Part shown: piece by piece, positions 54,583 to 63,100 of the stretch
Layout of the letters: the number at the start of each line of letters is the position of its first letter
Numbering within the stretch: the stretch's first letter is position 1
Source: Antedon mediterranea
Lineage: Eukaryota; Echinodermata; Crinoidea; Comatulida; Antedonidae
Length of the DNA stretch: 64,000 nt
Reading direction: 5' to 3'
Assembly (NCBI RefSeq): GCF_964355755.1
Contig: NC_092674.1
Coordinates: forward strand, 17,181,001 to 17,245,000
The notes under the pieces: generated by a model
Databases searched by the model: none
What the model was told of the DNA's origin: nothing
Seen by the model: only the letters and a program-made list of their open reading frames with translations
Program-made: the position numbers and the translations under genes

Positions 54583-54974
54583 TTTGTGTCAACAGAGTCC
54601 AGGACAAAACAAAGGAAACAAAACACCGAAATGGATGGAAAATGTCAATTATTATTAAATGACGAAATAACTAAATATATAATGTAAAACTACTGTAATA
54701 ATAACAAAGGGGGCAGCCACCATTGCATTATGTAGGTTATGGTATTGTTATTACATCTAATACCTTACATTACGTGAAGGCTGCCCCTGTTGAATATATA
54801 GTATTAACAATTAGCATTCCCCATTGTTATATAGAAAACGCATCATTAATATACTTGTAAAATAACCGATAATATAATATAAAAGTTATAGGTCTATACA
54901 GAATCGTAACTAACATATCGTAGAATTAATATACATAATCAAATTGAGATATAATTATTATGGGCACACACGCC
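54583..54974 (-). repeat. Split direct repeat B2 (outer 3' end of the element)
   Basis: About 392 bp repeated at 55338-55729 (offset 755) with four substitutions that I can see. It ends on the minus strand at GTTGACACAAA, directly against satellite. It contains an inverted pair GGGGCAGCC (54710-54718) and GGCTGCCCC (54779-54787) that could form a hairpin of about 78 nt, with partly paired inner text (GGTATT with AATACC). Confidence 0.88.
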
Positions 54975-55056
54975 GTGCACACGAACACATAACAAAAATT
55001 GAGATAATTAATTAATTCTATCGTGAAACGGTCGAAAGAAGGGGTGGATGGAGGGA
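54975..55056 (-). other. Spacer between B2 and A2
   Basis: 82 bp found once in the element. A weak likeness of its GGGGTGGATGGA to GGTGGACCGACG beside A1 (about 59888-59899) hints that the A repeat once extended into it. No other feature is seen. Confidence 0.5.
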
Positions 55057-55340
55057 ACAACAATTTATTGACGTGTTGGTCCGAAGGAAGGCAAAAGGAA
55101 AAGAATGTACATTACTAAAACACTTATACAAAATATCCCCTGAACGCCAATGGGTCAAAGACATGACCTTCTCGAAGGTAAAAGCCATTAAACACTTATA
55201 CAAAATATTCCCCCTGAACGCCCTTGGGTCAAAAGTACACGACCTTCTCAAAAGGTAAAAGCAATAACAGAACCCTTGGGAACATTCCTGAACTCTATCG
55301 ACACAAACCCATCTTTCATTTGGTGAAAAAATGTTCTTTT
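55057..55340 (-). repeat. Split direct repeat A2
   Basis: About 284 bp repeated at 59914-60193 (offset 4857) with two substitutions and a 1-nt difference in an A/T run. It contains two internal units of about 72 bp (from 55118 and from 55190), both beginning AAACACTTATACAAAATAT. Its start abuts the end of B1, so B1/A2 reproduces the junction a circularised element would have. Short open frames across this repeat on both strands are not considered genes. Confidence 0.88.
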
Positions 55341-55729
55341 GTGTCAACAGAGTCCAGGACAAAACAAAGGAAACAAAACACCGAAATGGATGGAAAATGT
55401 CATTTATTATTAAATGACGAAATAACTAAATATATAATGTAAAACTACTGTAATAATAACAAAGGGGGCAGCCACCATTACATTATGTAGGTTATGGTAT
55501 TGATATTACATCTAATACCTTACATTACGTGAAGGCTGCCCCTGTTGAATATATAGTATTAACAATTAGCATTCCCCATTGTTATATAGAAAACGCACCA
55601 TTAATATACTTGTAAAATAACCGATAATATAATATAAAAGTTATAGGTCTATACAGAATCGTAACTAACATATCGTAGAATTAATATACATAATCAAATT
55701 GAGATATAATTATTATGGGCACACACGCC
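55338..55729 (-). repeat. Split direct repeat B1
   Basis: Internal partner of B2, carrying the same inverted pair (55465-55473 and 55534-55542). In the sense direction it begins about 195 bp after the RNase H stop codon and runs straight into A2. Confidence 0.88.
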
Positions 55730-55923
55730 AAAAACCCGACTCGCAGAGAGGGTTCCGCCCAGAAAAGTATATCGAAATAAATGCATAGGTTTGTATCTGT
55801 TTAGTTAATAGACCCAGAGCTGTGCTCAATAGGTCTGCCTGAACTACGAATGTTGTAATGAAAAGACATGCTTTGCGAGCCACAGCTCAAACAAATACAT
55901 TAGTGCGTCGGTATTAGTGAAAG
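55730..55923 (-). other. Short 3' untranslated stretch between RNase H and B1
   Basis: About 194 bp with no open frame of note. This is where a Ngaro or PAT element would normally carry its tyrosine recombinase gene. There is no room for one, so the recombinase is deleted or was never part of this copy. Confidence 0.65.
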
Positions 55924-56436
55924 CTAAATGTAAATCTGACATGGTGGGACTATGAACGGAAGTGTATTTATATCTGGAAAAAGTTTTTGGGCACGTGAAA
56001 TTTCCCCCCTTGATAAAAGATCCGCCAAAACATTATCGACGCCGGGAATGTGCGTTGCACGGAAGTGGATATTATGGCGGAGGCAAATTAATACTAAACG
56101 TCGTAGAAGTCGCAAAAGCAAGGTATCTTTAGCAGATTTCTTGTTGATAACAGCCACAACCGCTGAATTATCACAGCGAAATAAAATTCGGTGGTTTGCC
56201 AGTTCCGAGCCCCAAACTTCCATTGCTATGACTATGGGAAATAATTCAAGCACCGCGATTGACAGACCATTAAACGTACTACTCCATTTAATAAAGAACC
56301 ACTTATTGTGGAAAACGGCTGCGCATCCGATGGATGCCGCTGCATCGTTATATAGTCGTAGCGTAGTAGAATTAAACCAGTTATGTGGAAGAATTAGGGC
56401 TTTCCCGTTGAAGGATTCGAGAAAACCTAGCCACAT
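55924..56436 (-). CDS. RNase H domain of the DIRS-type polymerase (separate frame)
   Basis: 170 codons in a frame one step (+1) from the reverse transcriptase, overlapping its end by 56 bp. It would degrade RNA in RNA-DNA hybrids during retrotransposition. Candidate acidic residues fit an RNase H: Asp in LYNDAAAS (about residue 30), Glu in LELFPIVIAMEVWG (about 63), Asp in LFRCDNSAVV (about 87) and Asp in NVLADLLSR (about 140), with HIPG before the last. The beginning WLGFLESFNGKA continues the RT connection region, so RT and RNase H should be one polypeptide. The ATG here is probably incidental. The frame stops 31 residues after the last Asp motif, before any recombinase domain. Confidence 0.8.
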   Translation of the reverse strand: MWLGFLESFNGKALILPHNWFNSTTLRLYNDAAASIGCAAVFHNKWFFIKWSSTFNGLSIAVLELFPIVIAMEVWGSELANHRILFRCDNSAVVAVINKKSAKDTLLLRLLRRLVLICLRHNIHFRATHIPGVDNVLADLLSRGEISRAQKLFPDINTLPFIVPPCQIYI

Positions 56437-57721
56437 GTAAATCGTCTTTTACCTCGCGCGACAGGCGAATAAAATGATTTGGATGTTTCGCTAAGGATAG
56501 GAGATTTATAAGACGGCGTAAAAAGGCTCTACCTGGTAGCACCACGCTACAGGCGTAATTCAGCAGGCCGACCATCGACTGCATGTCGCGCAGCGTAACT
56601 TTCTTCCTGGCTAAAAATTGGTTAATTTTAGTGATTGTCTTCGTAATTTTTGACATAGGTAAACGACATTCCATGGAAACAGAATCCACCTCTATGCCGT
56701 ATATCACAATGACTGTAGTTGGAAAAACGGTCTTCGAATCTTTAATGGGTACCCCAAGTGTGTTACAAAGGGAGATGAAATTAGTAAGTGCATTTTGACA
56801 AAGATTTGAATGTTTAGGACCGACAAAGAAAAAATCGTCCAGGATATGAGATATATCCGGGATATTAAATTTTGTACGCATTATCCAAACTAATGCTGTA
56901 CTGAACGATTCAAAAATGCTACATGAACGACTGGCCCCCATCGGAAGACAGCGATCGTAGTAGTATTTATTATTCCACGAGAAACCCAAAAGGTGATAAT
57001 CGCAAGGGTGGATTGGAATGATACGAAACGCATCCTCGATGTCGGTTTTTGCCATTAAAGAACCGGGCCCGTTTTTTAACACCAAGTTAATTACGACATC
57101 AATGGTGTCGTAACTAACTTGGGACGCATCGTGCGGAATTCCAGAATTGACCGAGGCCCCGCGCGGGTACGATAAGTCCTGGATAATCCGGAACTTACCC
57201 GATTCAGCTTTTGGTACAACCCCTAAGGGCGAACTAACAAAATTGTTGAGCGGAGGTGACGAGAATGGACCGGCTAACCTACCGAGGTTCAAACCTTTTG
57301 TTATAAATTCTTCTATTTGTTCAGGAAGTTGTATAGCACTCAGGTGATTACGTGCAACCCCTGGGGTAGGAGGATTTGCGCAAAGAAGGCGAAAACCAAA
57401 TTCGAATCCATTAACTATTTCCCGATAAAGCTCACGCTCGTAACCCACTAAAAACCGTTTCAATTCATTTACCATTACCGGAGTTGGAAGTCGTTCTCGC
57501 TTGGAAATTATTTCGGCGCCCGGATTGGCCGCTGTCTCCCGGACTTTTCTTAAGGCATTGTGTCCGAGGATGTGTGTATCGGCAAATGGAACATATGTGG
57601 GCGTAAATACAGTTTTGGGCTTGTCATGGTTGTCCGGCGTTAAATGCGTAGCATACCCGTTGCCGACGAAAATTATGTTGACCTGGGAAACGAGAGTTAC
57701 CTTTGGAGTTAACATTTCCAA
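56381..57721 (-). CDS. DIRS-type reverse transcriptase
   Basis: 446 open codons; the RT domain covers roughly residues 75-430. It copies element RNA into DNA. Motifs in order: FRIIQDLSYPRGASVN (about 178), AKTDIEDAFRIIPIHP with the first catalytic Asp (about 220), LPMGASRSCSIFESFS (about 256), and SHILDDFFFVGP with the Asp pair (about 288). LDDF in place of YxDD, with the IPIHP and CLPMG context, matches DIRS/Ngaro RTs rather than LTR or LINE enzymes. The first 70 or so residues overlap the gag frame and are probably not translated as such; true RT sequence starts around RLPTPVMVNELKRFLVGYE. The frame is +1 relative to gag. The end (after REVKDDL) slides out of frame into an unrelated tail, where RNase H should follow. 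No stop lies inside the RT core. Confidence 0.85.
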   Translation of the reverse strand: MEMLTPKVTLVSQVNIIFVGNGYATHLTPDNHDKPKTVFTPTYVPFADTHILGHNALRKVRETAANPGAEIISKRERLPTPVMVNELKRFLVGYERELYREIVNGFEFGFRLLCANPPTPGVARNHLSAIQLPEQIEEFITKGLNLGRLAGPFSSPPLNNFVSSPLGVVPKAESGKFRIIQDLSYPRGASVNSGIPHDASQVSYDTIDVVINLVLKNGPGSLMAKTDIEDAFRIIPIHPCDYHLLGFSWNNKYYYDRCLPMGASRSCSIFESFSTALVWIMRTKFNIPDISHILDDFFFVGPKHSNLCQNALTNFISLCNTLGVPIKDSKTVFPTTVIVIYGIEVDSVSMECRLPMSKITKTITKINQFLARKKVTLRDMQSMVGLLNYACSVVLPGRAFLRRLINLLSLAKHPNHFIRLSREVKDDLHVARFSRILQRESPNSST

Positions 57722-58442
57722 ATGACGCTAGTTTTAACATAAGTTCGGGATGGAGGATTTCCCACTTCAAACGAGCACCTTGTCGTGCTCTTCGGAAGCC
57801 TTCATCATACGATCGCCAGTTGACATTCCCTAAGGCATGGAGCTCGAGAATATTACTGGCATATTTTATCAAAGCCGAGCACTCGGTCGGTGATTTTTTG
57901 ATAAAAATAGACATGTACACCATAAACGCACGCATCCATTCTGTAATAGATAAAACTTTCTTTTTGTTATTGTCATTGTCTAACTTAAGATGTTTGTCGA
58001 CCACCACAAAGGAGAAGCCAGACGATTCTATCTCGTTGTTGAGTAGTACCCTGAAGTCAATGTATGTGTCAGTCCAAATCTTATTTTTTACGGCTGCCGT
58101 AACATTATTGCCCAATTCTATTGAGTCGGACATTGACAAAACGCTTAGTGCCGCTACCTCACCATCTGAAACTTGATCAACAATACTAGTTGTGGGGATC
58201 AGTGGATTGTCAGGTTCATGTGATACCGTAGGTTCATGTGGAACTGTGGTCGTGTTAGGTACATTAGATGACTGATGTTCTGGCAGTTGGTGGTTGGTGG
58301 CTTCTGTTTGCATCACCTTTGCCACCTCGGCAGCCAATTTGGTGTAGTCGATTTGAAGCGAACTTGCATTACGAGCTGTTGTAGATTTCTTGGTTGCTGC
58401 CGCAGCCTTAGATGCTGAACGGCTAGGTTTGGCTTTAGGCAT
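57465..58442 (-). pseudogene. Gag-like ORF1 with one internal stop
   Basis: 272 codons from an ATG at 58442 to a TGA at 57624-57626, then 52 further codons open in the same frame to a TGA at 57465. The N-terminus is rich in Lys, Ser and Ala (residues 1-30). A conserved helical region follows (about 165-245, including the segments ITEWMRAFMVY and WRSYDEGFRRARQ), typical of capsid-like ORF1 proteins of DIRS-order elements. Next come basic residues and the start of a zinc-binding region, VCYAFNAGQP. The TGA sits where the next Cys is expected. Beyond it the frame reads CIYAHICSICRYTHPRTQC, which supplies the remaining Cys and His residues of two knuckle-like clusters. I infer a single point mutation; stop read-through is less likely. 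It would bind element RNA. Confidence 0.75.
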
Positions 58443-58520
58443 TGTATCTAAAAAGGTATGTAAAACAACATAAATTCATGTTATTAGTGTGACGACGCCA
58501 TCAACCGATACACAGCTGAT

Positions 58521-58978
58521 AGAATTAGCCCGGAGGCATTAAAATTAGCCCAAAGCCAACACAAATATCCCGGAGGCAGTATATGCCCTCGAGAAATACA
58601 ATATAACAATAGCCCGGAGGCAATACAACTAGCCAGGAGGAAATATAAATAGCCCGGAGGCAATATAAATAGCCCGGAGGCAACATAAATAGCCCGGAGG
58701 CAATACAAATAGCCCGGAGGCAAGACCGTCCGGAGGCAATGCAACTAGCCCGAAGGCAATATAAATAGCCCGGAGGCAATACAAATGGCCCGGAGGCAAT
58801 ACAACTAGCCCGGAGGCAATATAAATACCCCGGAGGCAATATAAATAGCCCGGAGGCAACATAAACAGCCTTGTAAGCTGAGGCAACATAAAGCTCGGGG
58901 CGATATAAACTGGCCCGAATGTGGTATAATATAATAGTATAGCCCGAAGGCAACACAAGTAAATCGCCCAAATGCAAA
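58521..58978 (-). repeat. 20-bp minisatellite inside the retroelement
   Basis: About 15-17 copies of a 20-bp unit, AGCCCGGAGGCAATATAAAT on the plus strand, degenerate at both ends. It lies between the SGNH-like and gag-like reading frames. Because 20 is not a multiple of 3, all three minus-strand frames stay open and read the same 20-residue pattern (CLRAIYIASGLFILPPGYLY) in different phases. This yields spurious long open frames of 86-228 codons. GC content is much higher than in the surroundings. Confidence 0.88.
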
Positions 58979-59059
58979 TTTATTATAATAATATAGCAAA
59001 AATGTGGTATCTATACTGGCCTCGTAACTTTCCTCAGCAGACATTCCTCCACTAACTGT

Positions 59060-59616
59060 ACTCAAGAACGGTCGTCGGAGATGTACCGATATGCACGGAC
59101 CGTCTGCCAGGCTGTTTTGCACGCCATCATACAAATGTAATTGGGACCAGTCATTCCATAGCCTTCTTTGTTTCCAGTAGGTTACTACGGCATCATTTGC
59201 GTGAATATACTTTAGTTGGCGATAATTATCCACAACTGTGTCATTAAATACATGCCCCACTCGACTGGGGTGCCGTTTAAGCAATTGGCTGACCAACACA
59301 TGGCTGCATTCGACACCAAACTTAAGATATTCGGTCAAGTAAACAAACATATTTTTGTACAATCGAATTATTTGAACAATCCCCAATGTCATTCTCGCCG
59401 AGATGGATATAATGTCCGATGATTTTGGCAGAGAATTTAGTAAACGAGGGAAGTTGTACACTTTAGCACCTCCTTTGAACCTTTTGCACAATATATAAGT
59501 TTATCGATTTTAGAATGTAGGCGTAGGCCTGTAAATTCAAATTCCTCACAGTATGATTTTAACCGTCTGACGAAGGAGTGTCCGAACAGGCTTATTTGAA
59601 TCGTTTCCGTGGCCAT
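59060..59616 (-). pseudogene. SGNH-hydrolase-like ORF, broken by frameshifts
   Basis: From an ATG at 59616, three frames together show the SGNH blocks in order. Block I is LFGHSFVRRL with the nucleophile-position Ser (about 59575-59583). Block II Gly is in FKGGAKV in a second frame (about 59465-59476). Block III is HLGENDIG in a third frame (about 59385-59402). VLVSQLLKRHPSR then returns to the second frame, and the block V region reads LHLYDGVQN (about 59121-59140). The catalytic His expected after DGV is Gln. At least three frame changes are needed, so no complete protein is made. SGNH-like ORFs are known in some Ngaro-type elements; their role there is not settled. The frame of MCKRFKGG continues through the minisatellite, which is an artefact. 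Confidence 0.65.
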
Positions 59617-59913
59617 TATACATACAGAAATGTCCACAATTTTGTAGGATAACTATAAGAAATGTTTGATCACTTACTTTTCTAGTCAATATTTCTGCTA
59701 TATGGAACTATCCGAAGTGTTATAAACTCGTTCAGGAATAAATCACACTGATATTGCAAAATGATGATTTTTTACTCGAATGTTCCTCTTATAAAATATC
59801 AAAATTGTTAGAAACTCGTTCAGGATCAGCACTAAAATTGCGAAAAGTTATGAGTAAAAACTGAACACAAGTTTTATAATAAGCGAAGGTGGACCGACGT
59901 CATGTACGGTACA
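59617..59913 (-). other. 5' leader of the element between A1 and the SGNH-like ORF
   Basis: About 300 bp, AT-rich. Two similar stretches read AACTCGTTCAGGA (about 59725 and 59813). No gene or recognisable promoter element is seen. It probably includes the leader of the element transcript. Confidence 0.4.
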
Positions 59914-60193
59914 ACAACAATTTATTGACGTGTTGGTCCGAAGGAAGGCAAAAGGAAAAGAATGTACATTACTAAAACACTTATACAAAATATCCCTTGA
60001 ACGCCAATGGGTCAAAGACATGACCTTCTCGAAGGTAAAAGCCATTAAACACTTATACAAAATATTCCCCCTGAACGCCCTTGGGTCAAAAGTACACGAC
60101 TTTCTCAAAAGGTAAAAGCAATAACAGAACCCTTGGGAACATTCCTGAACTCTATCGACACAAACCCATCTTTCATTTGGTGAAAAATGTTCT
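59914..60193 (-). repeat. Split direct repeat A1 (outer 5' end of the element)
   Basis: Partner of A2 with the same internal 72-bp duplication. On the minus strand it starts AGAACATTTTTCACC directly after satellite text ATAAATA. The base at the joint is ambiguous by one A, so the boundary could be 60194. Confidence 0.88.
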
Positions 60194-63100
60194 TATTTAT
60201 ATGAAATGAATGATCAATCAATGAAAAATAATGTCATGCAACTTGGTTTCTGATTGAAAAAAAGATCGGTTTGTTTAGGTCTGATATTTACAACCCTCAA
60301 AATATCTCATTTAAAAAAAAAATTTTTCTTTTCAATAAGAAAAAAAAAGCAATATCCCTAAAAGTTGGAACCCGCTACTGAGAGCACTCAAACCTGGGTA
60401 TTACCCGTTACGCCACAAACCAGTAGATGACTGAAGAGCTGATAATATGAAATTAATGATCAATCAATGAAAAATAATGCCATGCAACTTTGTTTCTGAT
60501 TTTAAAAAAGGTCCACTTCTTTAGACCTGACATTTACAACCCTCAAAATATCTCATTTTCAAACAAAATATTTATTTTCAATTAAAAAAAAAAGAAAAAA
60601 GAAATATCCCTAGAGGTTCGAACCCGCTACTGAGAGCACTCAAACCTGGGTATTACCCGTTACGCCACAAACCAGTAGATGACTGAAGAGCTGATAATAT
60701 GAAATGAATGACCAATCAATGAAAAATAATGTTATGCAACTTTGTTTCTGATTTTAAAAAAGGTCCACTTGTTTAGGCCTGACATTTACAACTATAACAA
60801 TATCTCACTTTCAAAAACAATATTTATTTTCAAATAAAAAAAAAATAGCAATATCCCTAGAAGTTGGAACCCGCTACTGAGATCACTCTAACCTGGGTAT
60901 TACCCGTTACGCCACAAACCAGTAGATGACTGAAGAGCTGATAATATGAAATTAATGATCAATCAATGAAAAATAATGCCATGCAACTTTGTTTCTGATT
61001 TTAAAAAAGGTCCACTTCTTTAGGCCTGACATTTACAACCCTCAAAATATCTCATTTTCAAAAAAAAATATTTATTTTCAATTAAAAAAAAAAAAAAAAA
61101 GAAATATCCCCAGAGGTTCGAACCCACTACTGAGAGCACTCAGATCTGAGTATTACCCGTTACGCCACAAACCAGTAGATAATTGAGGAGCTGATAATAG
61201 TCTATTTATATGAAATTAAAGATCAATCAATGAAAAATAATGCCATGCAACTTTGTTTCTGATTTTAAAAAAGGTCCACTTGTTTAGGCCTGACATTTAC
61301 AATCTCACTTTCAAAAACAATATTTATTTTCAATTTAAAAAAAAATAAATAAAAATATCCTTAGAGGTGCGAACCCACTACTGCGAGCACTCAAACTTGA
61401 GCATTACCTGGTACGCCACAAACCAGTAGATGACTGAAGAGCTAATAATACTCTATTTATATGAAATTAATAATAAATCAATGAAAAATAATGCTATGCC
61501 ACTTTGCTTCTGATTTTAAAAAAGGTCCACTTGTTTAGGCCTGGCATTTACAACCCTCAAAATATCTCACTTTCAAAAACAATATTTATTTACAATTAAA
61601 AAAAAAAGAAAAAAGAAATATCCCTAAAGGTTCGAACCCACTACTGAGAGCACTCAGACCTGAGTATTACTCGTTACGCCACAAACCAGTAGATGACTGA
61701 GGAGCTGATAATAGTCTATTTATATGAAATTAATGATCAATCAATGAAAAATAATGCCATGCAACTTTGTTTCTGATTTTAAAAAAGGTCCACTTGTTTA
61801 GGCCTGACATTTAAAACCCTCAAAATATCTCATTACCCGTTACGCCACAAACCAGTAGATGACTGAAGAGCTGATAATAATCTATTTATATGAAATAGAT
61901 GATCAATCAATGAAAAACAATGCCATGCAACTTTGTTTCTGATTTTAAAAAAGGTCCACTTGTTTAGGCCTGATATTTACAACCCTCAAAATATCTCACT
62001 TTCAAAAACAATATTTATTTTCAATTAAAAAAATAAATAAAAAAAATAACAGGATATGTTCGAACCCATTGCTGAGAGCACTCAAATCTGAGCATTACCC
62101 GTTACGCCACAAACCAGTAGATAACTGAAGAGCTGATAATAGTTTATTTATATGAAATGAATGATCAATCAATGAAAAATAATGCCATGCAACTTTGTTT
62201 CTGATTGAAAAAAAGATCCGTTTGTTTAGGCCTGACATTTACAACACTCAAAATATCTCATTTTCAAAAAAAAATTTTCTTTTCAATAAGAAAAAAAAAG
62301 CAATATCCCTAGAGGTTGGAACCCGCTACTGAGAGCACTCAAACCTGGGTATTACCCGTTACGCTACAAACCAGTAGATGACTGAAGAGCTGATAATATG
62401 AAATGAATGATCAATCAATGAAAAATAATGTTATGCAACTTTGTTTCTGATTTTAAAAAAGGTCCACTTGTTTAGGCCTGACATTTACAACTATAACAAT
62501 ATCTCACTTTCAAAAACAATATTTATTTTCAAATACAAAAAAAAGAAAAAAAATATCCCTAGAAGTTCGAACTCACTATTGAAATCACTCAAACCTGAGC
62601 ATTACCCGTTACGCCGCAAACCAGTAGATGACTGAAGAGCTGATAATAGTCTATTTATATGAAATAGATGATCAATCAATGAAAAACAATGCCATGCAAC
62701 TTTGTTTCTGATTTTAAAAAAGGTCCACTTGTTTAGGCCTGACATTTACAACCCTCAAAATATCTCACTTTCAAAAACAATATTTATTTTCAATTAAAAA
62801 AAAAATAAAAAAAATAACCGTATATGTTCGAACCCACTGCTGAGAGCACTCAAACCTGAGCATTACCCGTTACGCCACAAACCAGTAGATAACTGAAGAG
62901 CTGATAATAGTTTATTAATATGAAATGAATGATCAATCAATGAAAAATAATGCCATGCAACTTTGTTTCTGATTGAAAAAAAGATCCGTTTGTTTAGGCC
63001 TGACATTTACAACCCTCAAAATATCTCATTTTCAAAAAAAAAATTTTCTTTTCAATAAGAAAAAAAAGCAATATCCCTAGAGGTTGGAACCCGCTACTGA

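Larger units (their letters stand above)
54583..60193 (-). mobile_element. DIRS-order (Ngaro/PAT-like) retrotransposon with split direct repeats
   Basis: A 5.6-kb insertion splitting one satellite monomer. On the minus strand the order is A1 (60193-59914), SGNH-like ORF, minisatellite, gag-like ORF, reverse transcriptase, RNase H, B1 (55729-55338), A2 (55340-55057), an 82-bp spacer, B2 (54974-54583). Split direct repeats A1-body-B1-A2-B2 are known from Ngaro and PAT elements, which replicate through a circular intermediate and integrate with a tyrosine recombinase. The flanks rejoin to a normal monomer (minus-strand ATAAATA then GACTATTATC) without target duplication. The RT family agrees. 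No recombinase, protease or integrase gene is visible. A1/A2 and B1/B2 differ by about 1%, so the insertion is fairly young. Confidence 0.88.

Noticed and set aside
55018-55362. 114-codon minus-strand frame, with counterparts at 59848-60108 and on the plus strand at 55073-55258 and 59930-60115
   Set aside because: Lies in the A repeats; the same text gives open frames on both strands because of the internal 72-bp duplication. No conserved motif.
55952-56440. 162-codon plus-strand frame opposite RNase H, and other plus-strand frames at 56583-56798, 57147-57347, 57501-57725 and 57703-58176
   Set aside because: Antisense shadows of the RT, RNase H and gag-like frames, which carry the recognisable motifs.
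58484-58977. Long minus-strand frames of 86, 109 and 150 codons with repeated CLRAIYIASGLFILPPG text
   Set aside because: Artefacts of a 20-bp minisatellite with no stop codon in any minus-strand frame.
54583-60193. LTR retrotransposon with long terminal repeats
   Set aside because: The repeats are not at both ends in the same order; the pattern is A1...B1-A2-B2, there is no TG...CA terminus pair, no integrase or protease, and the RT has the DIRS-type LDDF motif.
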